The notes under the pieces were generated by a model. It ran no database searches. It saw only the letters and a program-made list of their open reading frames with translations, and had not been told where the DNA came from. This document shows, in pieces, positions 10,525-22,690 of a stretch of DNA of 64,000 bases. The stretch comes from Sebastes aleutianus. Taxonomy: Eukaryota; Chordata; Actinopteri; Perciformes; Sebastidae. A program made the translations under genes and the position numbers. Each line of letters opens with the position of its first letter. Position 1 is the first letter of the stretch. Where the stretch lies: the NCBI GenBank assembly GCA_916700875.1, contig CAKAKS010000039.1:25255315-25319314 (forward strand), written 5' to 3'.

Positions 10525-11032
10525 ATTAATGGAAATCAATTAACAACACAAAACAATGACAAATATTGTCCAGAAACCCTCACAGGTACTGCATTTAGCA
10601 TACAAATAATGTGCTAAAATCATAATATGGCAAACTGAAGCCCAACAGGCAACAACAGCTGTCAGTGTGTCAGTGTGCTGACTTGACTATGACTTGCCCC
10701 AAACTGCATGTGATTATCATAAAGTGGGCATGTCTATAAAGGGGAGACTCGTGGGTACCCATAGAACCCATTTTCATTCACATATCTTGAGGTCAGAGGT
10801 CAAGGGACCCCTTTGAAAATGGCCATGACAGTTTTTCCACGCTAAAATATAGCGCAATTTTTGGAGCGTTATTTAGCCTCCTTCCCGACAAGCTAGTATG
10901 GCATGATTGGTACCAATGGATTCCTTAGTTTCAATCAAGTTTCATCAATTGCGTTAATGCGTTAATGAAATTAGTGGCATAAAAACAAATTTGCATTTAC
11001 GCTTTATTATCGTGTTGACTTTGACAGCCCTA
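10525..11032 (-). mobile_element. Family A non-autonomous DNA transposon, one end missing
   Basis: Shares AACAATGACAAATATTGTCC, CCCTCACAGGTACTGCATTT and GTCAGTGTGTCAGTGTGCTG with the copies at 40578 and 55115. It ends in GTTGACTTTGACAGCCCTA. The opposite terminal repeat is lost before 10525. It carries no open frame of interest. Confidence 0.85.
10790..10802 (+). promoter_or_regulatory. DR1 nuclear-receptor-like motif inside family A
   Basis: AGGTCAGAGGTCA, two identical half-sites with one-base spacing, followed by AGGG. The same motif is intact at 40840-40852. Confidence 0.4.
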
Positions 11033-12642
11033 ATATTATCAAAATACATTTTACACAGAGACCAAACTGAATGCTAGATTTGATAATTAACTAACTGTGT
11101 AAACTATTCAAGAGCAGCAATAGATTAATTAATAAACACATTTTACGCCAGATACATGTTGGAGAAAAAAGGATTTCTGGTCTACTTTCACATGCAAAGT
11201 AAACCTACAGGTAAATTTATTAAAAAAAATTCGCAGCTGCATTATTGGTTCCTGCAATGACTCAGAATCATATGGAAATATTTGTCTGACTGATTGAGGT
11301 CAGGATTTTGCGTTAGGTTGAGTGACTGAGAGAGAGAGCGTGAGCCCTCTTTTTGATGGCATGTAATCTTTGCACAGTAATTAAAACTGTCTGAGCTCAG
11401 TGATTCAGTACAACCTTAGGAAAAATACTTCATAGGAAGACAGCTAAAGGTGCCTTTAATCATTATAAATTAAATGTAAGTAGAGCTTGAACAAGTTACG
11501 GGTCAGATTAGTGGAAAAGGAAGAAAAAAAATGGTTGGAAGGGGACAGAGAGTAAAGGGAGAAGAGTCAAGCCTTATGCCATGCTCTCCCTTTGTTGGAA
11601 GAGACCTGCATTTTTTACTGTCTGGGCAACAAATTGCATTACTCTGCACCTTCTCTATCACAGTGTGGCTTGGAGGGAGAAGAGGAATAAAGAAGAGGGG
11701 TCTGTCATCCATATTAGGTCTAGGTTCTCTGTCCAGGCTGATTATCACTGATGGGGTGTGACATGGGGCAGCTGGCAAACAGAACAGGCAAACAGTCGAC
11801 TGCCAATCATCCCCGACCTGCTTTGTGCTGAATCTGACCTCATCAACACTGAGCCTGCTGCGGAGAAACCGAGGCGCTCTCAGACTGGGATGGACACGGA
11901 CACGCAAACCGACAAACAGGCTGGCCATGCTCCATGAGACAGTAATGGTGCATTAACTTGTACTTGGCATTTCTCCCAACTGGTTTTCTCAGCCCTAAGC
12001 AGCGAAAATGGATAGATGGATGGATAAATGTTATTTTTTCCTAACTGCAATCAATTTTTTTTAAACACACAGTCCTATCAGTACTGACCGCAGTGTGCTC
12101 TGAGCACAGCTACACATTAAAAAGCACCTGGCTGCTTCTTTTGGCAGAGCAGAGCCCCTCCAAAGGTTTGAAAAGGTCTAAGCTTTTTAAAAAAAGATCA
12201 TATGACGTCAGTCGCTTTTTTATCAGGAAAATGCTAAACAACAGGTTCCTCAGGAGGCTGGTGGTTTCCAACAGCAATAACAAAGCAACAAAGTCCCTAT
12301 ACAAAGATTAGTTTTGGTAGTGAGTGAATATAAGGAGCTATATTGTGCCTGCAGTCAAACATAAGGAGGCAGCGTAGGATCAAATCCGGAAAATTTTGGG
12401 AACATCTGGCAAGTGCTTATTTTGCACAAGCATTTTATCAGATTTTAAACATACTAATTAGCTTAATAACCAGCGGGATCAGTGCCACCTGTAGGCAATG
12501 AGTTTTAACACAGCAGGTTTTTTTCTCTTTCCTTTTCTATAGCTGCTGTTTGTGTGTGTTTGAAGTTTGAAGCACATCTGAGGATGTAACCTCCTGCTGG
12601 TGTGATATTTCTTTCCTATAGGTGCCGCAGGGTGGTCTGACA
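11033..12642. other. Non-coding stretch, no supported gene
   Basis: Mostly unique DNA. A short GGATAGATGGATGGATAAAT patch at 12009-12028 looks like the tail of the SINE-like repeat seen at 24170. The 141-aa minus-strand open frame over 11503-11928 has no domain I recognise. Confidence 0.5.
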
Positions 12643-13182
12643 CATAAACTGTGTATAAAGATGGACGACATGACAGCTCCCCAAAAGTGAGGCCAAAACA
12701 TCTGGATCGCCTCCTGGTGGCTGGCTGAAGTATAGGTCCTAAATCCCGCCCCCTCCATGTTAGCGGATGGCACATTGGCCAAAACTAAAAAGACAAGTAC
12801 ACATCAAATAAATGGTTCCCCAAAGATGGTTTCTGTCATTTTAGTAGTTCTTATCACAATGATGAATGTTCAAGTGTTAATTTTTCTGATAAGTTTGGTT
12901 TTAATTAGTTATTTGGTGCCATAAAAAGGGGTTGAAACATCATGATTGACAGCTGTGAGTCTCTCTCGCTGACAAGCTGCGGCCGCACTCGACTCGCGAT
13001 TGTTTCGGGGAGGGTGACCTCGATACCGCGGCTCTACCCCCCGATCATTACTGTGCAGACTCTGGCCCCGAATGACGTCAAAATCTCAAGATGGCAGCTC
13101 CCGTATCTGGGATATTTTGGTTTCACTTTTGTAAAGTGGGAGGAAGTGGAGAAACGTCGTCCATCTTTATATATAGTCTTTT
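12643..13182 (+). mobile_element. Family C non-autonomous DNA transposon, complete
   Basis: It begins CATAAACTGTGTATAAAGAT and ends CCATCTTTATATATAGTC plus a few bases, giving imperfect inverted ends (TATAAAGATGGACGAC against its complement). An 8-bp direct repeat GTCTGACA flanks it at 12635-12642 and 13183-13190. The interior matches the longer copy at 17193-18193. There is no coding capacity. Ends and duplication length fit a DNA transposon; the superfamily is unclear. Confidence 0.85.
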
Positions 13183-13190
13183 GTCTGACA

Positions 13191-14825
13191 ATCATTAAAA
13201 AGGCATGAGCATTTAAAAATGTGACGACTAAAGTCACACTGAAGGTGTTTCATTGCTTTTTCTGTTTTTAGCTACAGTGTGTCTGTGTGTGTGTGTGTTG
13301 AGAACTTGTGTATCGAACTGTGTGTTTATCGCACACGGCACCCAAAACCTCAGCACATCTGGTAGTAGCACTTCAAAGCCTAGATGTAAGACACTAAACT
13401 ACTCCCTCCTCCCACTCTACAGCAAACAGCTCCCTTGACCTAAAACCAGGGATGTAATATGAGGTAGCTCTCCGTCCATGCCACACACACACACATCTCT
13501 CCATCCGTTACTGTATCTACTTAGCTCAAGGAAACGCATTAAAATGCTGACGTGAATTATGAATGAAAGAAGAGTCCATATAAAGTTTAATAATTGGAAG
13601 TACTAGGAAATGTTCTGGAGCCTTTAATGTGAAAGTGACCTGTCATAACCTCAACCACAATCAAAAATTAATATGAATACACCAATGCATTCCCAACCCG
13701 CAGCAGACATACACAGATCACACATAGATCTATATAGACCCAATAACACCAACACAAAAAATGCACACCCAAACTCCCAAGCGTGTTGGTATCTGTATCA
13801 GTATGCCGAGGAGATACATGTACATGCACACAGTTACCCACTTCATTATAATAAAAACTGGCGTGTTGGGATCAATAAGCTAACAGCAAGACCCCTAGAA
13901 GGTAGTCGCGTCTTCATTATCGTAAAGTAAAGACAACACTGAACGAGGACCCCGACTGCTATTATGGAGATTGTGCAGCGATTACCTATTCCTAGAATCA
14001 ATACTTACATCTTCTTATCTTACCCCTGCTGAATAAATACACGATAGCACACTCTTATCATACAGGAGGTCTACTTCCTGCTCTGAATATGTTAAGAACA
14101 AGGATCAGTCAATATCACAAAATCAGCCCTAACAGAGTGAGTGAGAGTCTATTACTAAGATAATATGCACTGAGTTCATTAAAAGAACGAGTGCATGTTT
14201 TATTTCTATTATAAAATAATGTAATTTAGCTTGTAACGTCAAAAAATGTTGTCATAAGAGAACCACAAGAGAAGCACAGCCAATAACACTAACAATGGCT
14301 CATTTAGCAGTCCGAGTAAACCAGGTGAGAGAGACGGCGTGCCCTTCACTGGCACAGCAGCATTTAAAATGGAGCCATTAGTTACACCTGCGTTTGACAA
14401 GTCAAAATGTCTGCTGAGAGGAAGCTCTATGGGCTTGCTGAATGTCAGCTGTTCCAGTGGTGCGGTTCTGCTATCAGTTTGGGACACAGGGGGAAAAGTG
14501 ATTTGCACTGTGCAGCAGTTTCAGCTGTTGTCAATTGACAATTATCGCTCATGGCTATTTATCTCCCCCGTAGTGAGCAATAAGCCAACAATACGTTTTC
14601 CTTGGGTGAGAAAAGAAAACATCCACTGAGTAACAGTCATTGTCAGAGATCGCTTTGTGTCATTACAAAGCTCTCTCTTATACCTGCATGTGTATTCTGT
14701 TTAGTAAGTCAATCAAGCCTTGGTCGTTAGCTCTCTGTCACATTAACCTGTCAAACAAACTCAAAACGACAAATGATTAACTTCTGTTTAGCAAAGAATA
14801 TAACCAAATCAAGGGCAGTTTTGGT
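13191..14825. other. Non-coding stretch, no gene seen
   Basis: Contains a TG repeat near 13277-13298 and a short CA repeat near 13483-13495. The open frames at 13673-13930 and 14239-14629 lack domains and splice context. Confidence 0.5.
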
Positions 14826-14918
14826 GCCCTGGCGGCCTAGGGGTTTGAGGTGACGAACTGCCAAGGACATGTGTTGCATGTCACTGCCGATTTCCCCTCA
14901 TTTCCTGTCTCATTTTTA
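14826..14918 (+). mobile_element. Degenerate tRNA-type SINE fragment
   Basis: GGCGGCCTAGGGGTTTGAGG resembles a decayed A-box head. It is followed by TGTTGCATGTCACTGCC and CCCCTCATTTCCTGTCTC, the 3' part of a common teleost SINE as I know it. The B box is not clearly preserved. Confidence 0.4.
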
Positions 14919-14999
14919 CTGTTGACACCGTTATTTAGACCTAAAATGCCCTCAAAATATATTTTTTGAAAACGTTTTGACTGCAAAGTGTTTTATTAT

Positions 15000-15312
15000 A
15001 AAACTAGAAATTACCACCTTGTGGTTGTTTGCCTTCACCAACCAGTGCAGTTGCAGTTTACATCCATGTCTGTCCAAAATATCAACTCTTCATCATGTTA
15101 TCCTATTAGACATGTGTGTGTGAAATTGTCATAATTAGCATATGAATTCTTGAGTTATAGCCGAACATGTGTTTTGTGAGGTCACAGTGACCTTTGACCA
15201 CCAAAATCTAATCAGTTCATCCTCGAGTCCAAGTGGACATTTGTGCCAAATTTGATGAAATTCCCTCCAGGCGTTCCTGCTATATCGCATTCACAAGAAC
15301 GGTACGGATGGA
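15000..15312 (+). repeat. Dispersed teleost repeat with receptor-like sites
   Basis: The segment contains ACCAAAATCTAATCAGTTCA, AGTCCAAGTGGACATTTGTG and GGCGTTCCTGCTATATCGC. I recognise these blocks as a widely dispersed fish repeat of uncertain class. No second copy lies in this window, so the call relies on background knowledge. Confidence 0.5.
15179..15199 (+). promoter_or_regulatory. ERE-like palindrome overlapping a DR1-like site
   Basis: GGTCACAGTGACC fits the estrogen-response palindrome (GGTCA, three bases, TGACC). It overlaps TGACCTTTGACC at 15188-15199, two half-sites in direct-repeat spacing one on the other strand. Both match known receptor consensus sequences; function is not shown. 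Confidence 0.4.
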
Positions 15313-17183
15313 GGCATAAAAATAAGAATGTTGCAAAATAGGAAATGAGTATTCAAAAAAGCTGTGTAATCATAAATGCATCCACATGTTTAAGCGCATC
15401 CCACTACACTAGCAGTTACATCCAAACAAGACATATTGACTGTGTAATGTGTGCTGCAGTGCATTTCACATGCGTTATCTGTGATATGTAGGTCTCCTGC
15501 TGCCTGCCTGACTTCTGCTGCTGACATTTCTGCTGACCAGCACTCCCGAGCTCTCTGTCCTGCTTTAGTATTTTCTTCTCTCCATCCTTCTTCCTAGGGC
15601 AATTTTCCAGCTCTCTCCTCTCTACTGAGAAATACTGTTTAATTCAGTGTGATTGAACTTTTGCTTCAAGTCCAGAGAGAGCGAAATGAAAGCTTAATAC
15701 AAAACCTGCCCCTCCCTGACTAGATGTATGAAGGACCACTTGTTACGTAAGCTCTTTAAGTGCTCTTTAAAATATTTGCCAAGCACTCAATTTAAAGAAC
15801 CCAAAACTAATGGTAGCAGAGTAAGTAACTATCAACCATCCATCCTGGCTAATGACAAAATATTCTGAGGCAAAAGGAAAACGAAGAGATTAAAAAGAAA
15901 AAAAAACCTTGGCAACAAGTTTGAATTTAGAAAGCTAGAAAAAAAACACAAAAGCTGTCATGAAAAGAAGCATAAAGGTTAAAGAAAAGGCTTCAGTGTA
16001 TTTGACTTTGCTTCTAGTACTTTTAATTTGGGAGGCTGGCCGGTGGGAGACGGGGAGATGAGAGGAACTTGTGGCCACACCAGACTCCACTTTTACCTCA
16101 CTTAAACAAACACAGGGATGTGTCAGCAAAGCCTATGGCACCAGGGGATGACTTTGAATGTTTTTTTTTTTCATTTTCACCTTTTCATCCTTCCCCCCAC
16201 GCTTTCTTTTTGCTTCCTTTTAAATTGTGCCGTCACCCCTGGGCCCGGAGAACATTTCAGACTCAAGTCTTTCATCTCAAAGAAAGCTACACCTCTGCAG
16301 CTCAGCTTCCATGCATGGACTCCACGCATGTACATATATGTGTGTTTTAAGGTGACCGGCATCTGTGTGACCTTTGTGACGTTAGCTTTTTAAAATACCT
16401 GCTTTGCTCCAGGAATCACTCTTTTTTCTTACCTCTTGGAGCCTCTATATTCCTGTCAGTGCAACTCAAACAGACAAGACATGAGCAGCTTTGAAAAGGA
16501 GGCCTCCGGTTAATAAACTGTGTCAAAATGAATGTCTCTCCAGCTCTCTCCTCCGCAGCACACTTCATCGACTGCACACCTGTTTGGAGAGCTCACATCC
16601 ACCTGTTTGGTCTCCGCTGTCTCCATTAAAAATAATGTCCGCGCCTCACTTCCACTTTCTCCTCACATCCCTTCACTACGCCTCTATGTTGTAACATGTT
16701 GCGTCGTCATCTGCAAACATCCTTCATCCCCTTTGTCACCAAGACAACAAGACAGACAAAGAGTAATTAAAAATGCCCCTGCTGCTTTGTGTTTAATGTC
16801 CCTGTCAGCTCACTACAGCCTTGGAGCCGCTTCACAGCAACTTGCCGCCTCCGTTTGGCCCGACAGCTCTTTCACGACAACAAGTCACGCTGCAAACTGC
16901 TCAACCGAGGTCACATTAATGCATTTTATTCAGGAAATTATACAGCTAACCTGACAGAGAAAACTTACTGTAGGTAAGCTCTTATTTTTTTCACAGCAGT
17001 CAGATTTCCATGACATTTTTGTCTACTCTGGGTTACAGGTTCAAAGTGTGGAAACACTTGGGCCAAGCCGTAAAAAGAATGAAATGTCAAAAAAGTTTCT
17101 GGTAGAATACTGACAGTGAGGACTTTCTTTAACTTTTCTTATGGTATATACAGTACGTTATGTTTAATATTGAAAATCTGGTT
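15313..17183. other. Non-coding stretch, no supported gene
   Basis: Unique sequence. The open frames at 16069-16393 and 16532-16977 show no conserved motif. A 40-base segment at 16937-16976 with splice-like borders was judged too weak. Confidence 0.5.
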
Positions 17184-17192
17184 GGTCCAGAC

Positions 17193-18193
17193 CATTGACT
17201 GTATACAAAGATAGACGACATGACAGCTCCCCAAAAGTGAAGCGAAAACATCTTGATCGCCCCCTGGTGGCTGGCTGCAGTATAGGTCATAAAGCCCGCC
17301 TCCTCCATGTTAGTGAATGGGACATGGAACAAACTAAAAAGACAAAGTACACATCAAATAAATGGTTCCCCAAAGATGGTTTCTGTCATTTTAGGTAGTT
17401 CTTATCACAATGATGAATGTTCAAGTGTTAATTTTTAAATAAGTTTGGTTTTAATTAGTTATTTGGTGCTATAAAAAGGGCTTGAAACATCATGATTAAC
17501 AGCTGTGAGTCTCTCTCGCTGACAAGCTGTGGCCGTGCTCGGCTTGCGATTCTTTCGTGCGGGAGACCTCGATACCGTGGCTCCACCCCCCGATCATTAC
17601 TGTGCAGACTCTGGCTCCAAATGACGTCAAAATCTCAAGTACACGTCAAACACATTTTTCCCAAAAGATGGTTTCTGTCATTTTAGGTAGTTATTACCAT
17701 AATGATGTATGTTCAAGTGTTCATTTTTCTGCTAAGTTTGGTTTTAATTCGTTATTTGATGCTATAAAAAGGGGGCGAGACGTCATGATTGCCAGCTGCT
17801 CTGAGTGAAGTTGTCGCGGAGCCGGAGGCTCAGTAATTGTACCAGAGAGGAGATGTAACTTTAACTTTCCATAACCGTCACAAGTGTGTGTAATGGAACA
17901 TGTGTCAATTTGCTCATAAATGTAGTTATAGAGATAATATGGTTACTTGCTGTGTCTTTCTGGCCAAGTAGCTACTGTGGTGTTAACGTAGCAGCCGTGC
18001 TCGGCTCATGATTGGCTCAGGCAGATGTGTGGGTGGGACCTCGATACCACGGCTCCAGCCCCCCGATCACTACTGCGCAGACTCTGACTCCAAATAAAGT
18101 CAAATAAAATACTAAAATAATTTAAAAAACAACTTCACTTTTGTACAGTGGGAGGAAGTGGAGACGCATCATCCATCTATTTATACAGTCTAC
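17193..18193 (+). mobile_element. Family C element with internal tandem duplication
   Basis: It starts CATTGACTGTATACAAAGAT and ends ATTTATACAGTCTAC, with a perfect 9-bp direct repeat GGTCCAGAC at 17184-17192 and 18194-18202. It is about 460 bp longer than the copy at 12643. The segment with TTTCTGTCATTTTAGGTAG and GCTATAAAAAGGG near 17350-17480 recurs at 17640-17775. The segment with GACCTCGATACC near 17565 recurs near 18040. This indicates an internal tandem duplication, with about 180 bp (17810-17990) absent from the shorter copy. No coding capacity. Confidence 0.85.
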
Positions 18194-18202
18194 GGTCCAG
18201 AC

Positions 18203-19542
18203 AGTAGATGGCTGCTGTCTCCTATCTCAGCTTCACCTGTCAGGTTTCACAGAGAGACTGTGTTGAGTGAGCCATGCAATATCTACATCCCTAAAAACCA
18301 TACTGCATAAAAAAAATGACAGCATTTTAAGTGTTTGCTGATATAAAGGTCACCTTTTATCACCTGTGCACTATTTTGACACTTGGTTTGCTTTTTCTGT
18401 CTCACTTTCTACATTTCATCATTCTGCCTCTAACCTCTCTGACATCAGCTCTATTTTAACACCCACGCAGCAAACTCACTACCAACTTGGTGGCATGGGC
18501 ATTCAATGGTGCCTGTGTCTGTTAGTGGAGATGGATGGTGGCAAAGAAAAGAACAATGAATCTTCATCATAGTCTGTCCACTGTTTTCTCTCTTGCCCAT
18601 ATACACCCACAGTCCCAAGCGGCTCCTTTGTCTTCAGGCTACTGTTTGTGAATCTCAGACCTCATGCTCGCCCCCGTCCCTTTACCCATCCTCACTCTTT
18701 GTTTTTCTATCCATTCATCCGTCTATCCAACCTCTCCGTCCAATCTCTGGACACCTGGAAGGAGGCGTAAAGGTAATTTATAGCTCATTCCAGGACACCA
18801 CGTCCTCCTCTGTTTACAGCACGCCCACATTGTTCTGAAGGAACCAGGTGCGTGGGTCGTCATTTCGTCTACCTGCAGGCGTCTTGTCAGATCACAGATG
18901 ACATGTACTGTACTAACAAACCACCACCTGCAATAATGTATGAGGTCTCTTCAAGAAACCCACACACAGTATGACAACACTCACTTCAGTACTGGACACA
19001 AAGATCGTGATGTATTCTAGCATTTGTACATACTTTGTTGGCTAACATTAGGTAGACCTTGGCCTTTGGTGTACTGTATGGTTCATATTTTTATATTATC
19101 TGTGTGAAATCCCTAGAAAACTTAGATGGCACAGCTATAAAGCCATTGCATCTTGAATCGTTATTGCATTATTGCAGTCTCCTGTGCTGCAGGAGGACAA
19201 TGATTGGCTGTGACACAGTGGTTGGTCAGGGTCAACTCTTTCAATTTCACACTGTATGTCTGTCTCATCATCTCTTCTTCTGTTGCTGTGTCCATCACAT
19301 CTACATCCATTTTCTGATTCTCTCTTTCTCTGAGCCTACATACAATTCTGGGAATAGTATAACGGGTCATTTAACATGTATATGATACCGTCCCTCTTTT
19401 ATGGCAGTAGGTGTAGTAATACAAATTCAACCAAACCTTCTATAGCTTTATCACATGAAAGAACCCAAGTACTCTTTTCAGTTTTTTCATCCTACATAGA
19501 GCTCAACAGTGACAGCCCACTTGTTGAATGACTCCAGTTTGC
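18203..19542. other. Non-coding stretch, no gene seen
   Basis: Unique sequence. The open frame at 19059-19385 contains no recognisable domain. Confidence 0.5.
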
Positions 19543-20256
19543 AGAAGTGAATTTCCCATTCATTTACTCCATTGACATTTCAGAAAATCCTTATAGAAAG
19601 AGCTTTAAGCATGGAACCAAGCCAACCAGCCAGCATTTAATGCTGAGCAACAACAAAAATACATTAGAAAATGGAAAAAAAGGACTGTGTACATAATTAT
19701 TTTAAGAGCGAAGGAACTATTCATCCCATAAACCATTGCGAATGGCGACTTGCCACCTCTGGAAACTCCCGAAAAACGTTTTAACTAACTGTTGTAGATC
19801 TAAAATGAAGACGGATTCAGCAACTGCATAACTTCTTTCTCCCCTCAAATGTTTTCAGAAACACATTTTGGTTAACTATTTTCGTAATATAAGAGAAAGT
19901 TTCCAAATGAGCCGCCAGGCTGACCTGGTTTGAAATCCGGGAGTAAATCACGAAGCAGCACGTATGACCACGTACCCTCACTGGCCATTCGAGGGTGCCG
20001 TACACATTTCCATGATAACAGCGAGCTCCACCATTCAGAGACGTCACTGTTACACTTAGGATTGTGGGTAGTGTAGTACTTTGCCATGACATCACAAACA
20101 AAACATGTTTTTCCTGAAACAAGGTTGATATCAGACTTCTACGGGAGCATATACCACCCTTTCACAATCTCGTAGGTAAGTCTACCTTGGATGGTTACGA
20201 CATTATGGCTAATGATCAAATCCACGATTCAGAATATGAATGGGATTTTCACTTCC
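19543..20256. mobile_element. Non-autonomous element with about 20-bp inverted ends
   Basis: The left end AGAAGTGAATTTCCCATTCA pairs with the right end TGAATGGGATTTTCACTTCC at 20237-20256, with 18 of 20 positions complementary. The interior (GTTTGAAATCCGGGAG, CGTATGACCACGTACC, CATTCGAGGGTGCCGTAC) matches a dispersed fish repeat I recognise. The open frame at 19817-20122 lies inside it and is not a gene. No target duplication is clear. Confidence 0.65.
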
Positions 20257-21819
20257 GGAAACTCACTGTTGAGCTCTGTTTCACACAATAGTCAGGTAAA
20301 ATGATCCAATCAAAGAACACACTATGTCTTCCTTCTTGTACTTATTTTGTGCCACAACCAGTGACTCCACAGTGAAGCTTGTGAGATGAAGGAAACTGAG
20401 GATGTTTCAAAGTTAAAGAAGTTGCTGTTTCACCATTGCATATATGCAGTGCGTCACAGGCGGACTTTTATCTTTTGATAGAAAGACCACATTGTTGCGC
20501 AATTAGTTTAAATAATGTCCATTGCATTATAAGTTTTGTTTGATTTGTTCTGATAGAAATGTACTTCGCCTCAAGTGGTTTAGTTGCAGTTGTCGTTAAT
20601 ATTAAGACAATGGTGTTTTTCCTCTCCCGTTCTCACCTATATTACCTTTGTTGCTGTGCGTAAATGCTTAAAGTGAGTGTGGTGATATTTATAATTGCAA
20701 ACCAGACGTTAGTGTGATTATTTGGTAACTCTGCACATATATCTCTGCCAGTACTTTCTCTAGCTTGTAGGTCTCGTGGGGGGGTTGCATGCTAGCGGTA
20801 AATTGGTTGTTGACACAGTCCTTATCTGAATATGAGCATGTACTTAAGTGTATTGTGTTTAATATAATTTCCCTTTGTTTGAATCACTGCTACAGACCAC
20901 AGCCTAAAATAAATCATCATAACTGGGAATGTCTGCTTCCGTGTTCTTTAATCGGGACACGTATCCGTACCTTAAGTCAAATCTAACCACCTGATTCCCT
21001 GGAGAACCCATCTCCTTTATATTCGTTATTGCTGTAGCTTTTAATTATCATAGATGTTTGGCTTGCACATTGTTAGTCTTCATTAGCTGTTTGCCAACTT
21101 CCATCCTATCCATTTAACCACTTTATCCGCAAACAACACCTAAAACTCTTCTGTAAATCAAGCACTTGTGGTTGCGTTAATCACAGCAACATGAAATCCT
21201 CTTGACCACGACAAAGATATGCTGAATACAAACAGCTCCGAGCACTGGCCACTATTGTTTGGTCTTCACACTCCATTTGTGAGGTGAGAGAAATGATCAA
21301 TATTGCAATACATCATTATACGCCCTCTTTCTACTTTATCGATGCACTGGCACTTACTATATATACTGTTATATGGCGACTCAAGCCGTGAAAAGGAAGA
21401 GGCAGTTATGCAGACACAATTTCATGTGAAAAGAAAACAAACATTGCATTCTTCAAGGCAACGTTTGCAGATGACAATAGAAAAGATAAGTGCAGAACAG
21501 ATGTGAGATGATGGAGACATGTCAAGCCTCGCAGGCTGTGGCTCTGTTTCGGTCGGTTCTAAATACTTCAGGGAGAAATTTTAACAGTTGCCAATTCTCA
21601 GCCATCTGGCGAAGATTTGGAGATTCTGTTTTGTGTGTGGATTTAACCGGCTGGAGAAGTTATGGAAAGTGATTCCGCTCTTTGTCGTCTGTCCTTCTCA
21701 TATTAACACAAACTGGTTAGTCAGGTTCAATATAGTAAGCAGCTGCTTGCTGGTTGATGGTGGAGATTATCGTTGGGTGTGTTTTTAAACACTTTGTGTG
21801 TGTGATGTTGGCTAAGTTA
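20257..21819. other. Non-coding stretch, no gene seen
   Basis: No exon with acceptable splice signals and no delimited repeat. Short open frames are unremarkable. Confidence 0.5.
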
Positions 21820-22268
21820 TAGGGCTGGGACAAAACACCTACCTCCCGATTTGATACCATCACGATACTTGGGTGCTGACTCGATATGTATTGCAATTTT
21901 TAAGTATTGTGATTCAATATTACAATTTAATCGTGATTTCTGTTAACTTTTTTAACACTAAACTATGGGAAAAAGTTGAATCATATATTTGTAGGGACTT
22001 TTACTTTGGAAATTCTTTAAACTGATTCATCTGAATGCGTTTAACATAAATGCCAGTATATGGGACCCTCCGCTATTTTTCTTTTGGTTTTGAAACGGAT
22101 ATGACGTCACGTTACTCAGACTATAAAAATAAAAGCAACAACTTCCCTCTACCTCTGCATAGACTAAAATGAAGCAATTATATAGATTCTGGCATTATAG
22201 AATTGATTTCAAAATCGGAAAAGAAAATTGTGATACGTAGGGGAATCGATTTTTTTTTCCCACCCCTA
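21820..22268. mobile_element. hAT-like non-autonomous element (TAGGGCTGGGA ends)
   Basis: It starts TAGGGCTGGGACAAAACAC and ends TTTTTTTTTCCCACCCCTA, giving inverted ends TAGGGnTGGGAnAAAA. Flanking octamers CTAAGTTA and CTTAGTAA agree at six of eight positions, consistent with an aged 8-bp target duplication. The interior has ATTGTGATTCAATATT- and CGATTT-rich segments and no open frame. Confidence 0.65.
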
Positions 22269-22311
22269 CTTAGTAATGTTTGGTGTGAGCTGCGATGATT
22301 GTCATAATATT

Positions 22312-22690
22312 TCAGGCTGTTCTCATACACCGTTTGTAGCTATACCTACAATAAGTAACTCAGAGTAATTTGTGTATATCCCACAAAATCAATTTGTACG
22401 TAATCCACGTAATCGTGAACCAGACTTTCACTCAGGTGTTCACATCCCATGAGTCACGTAAATTCCGTACTTCAGTTAAGCCACTTCCATAATCTTTTCC
22501 TAAACGTAGTTTTGTTGCCTAAACCTAACCAAGTTGTTTCCTGTGAAAACAGAAGTTTATTTTGAAAAGACTGTATGCATGTACCGAACGGAAATAGACA
22601 CGTGTTGCTGGACATTCGTAGGAAAATGCACAAAAAATAGGGAATAATTTTTCGTAAGATGTCGTACAAACTGCTGTATGAGGATACGTT
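22312..22690 (+). mobile_element. Dispersed repeat copy (CAGGCTGTTCTCATACAC family)
   Basis: The first 93 bases match the inverted fragment at 4526-4618. Later blocks (TTTTGTTGCCTAAACCTAAC) resemble the repeat at 52108-52345. The open frame on the minus strand at 22472-22669 lies in the repeat and is not a gene. The 3' boundary is approximate. Confidence 0.6.
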
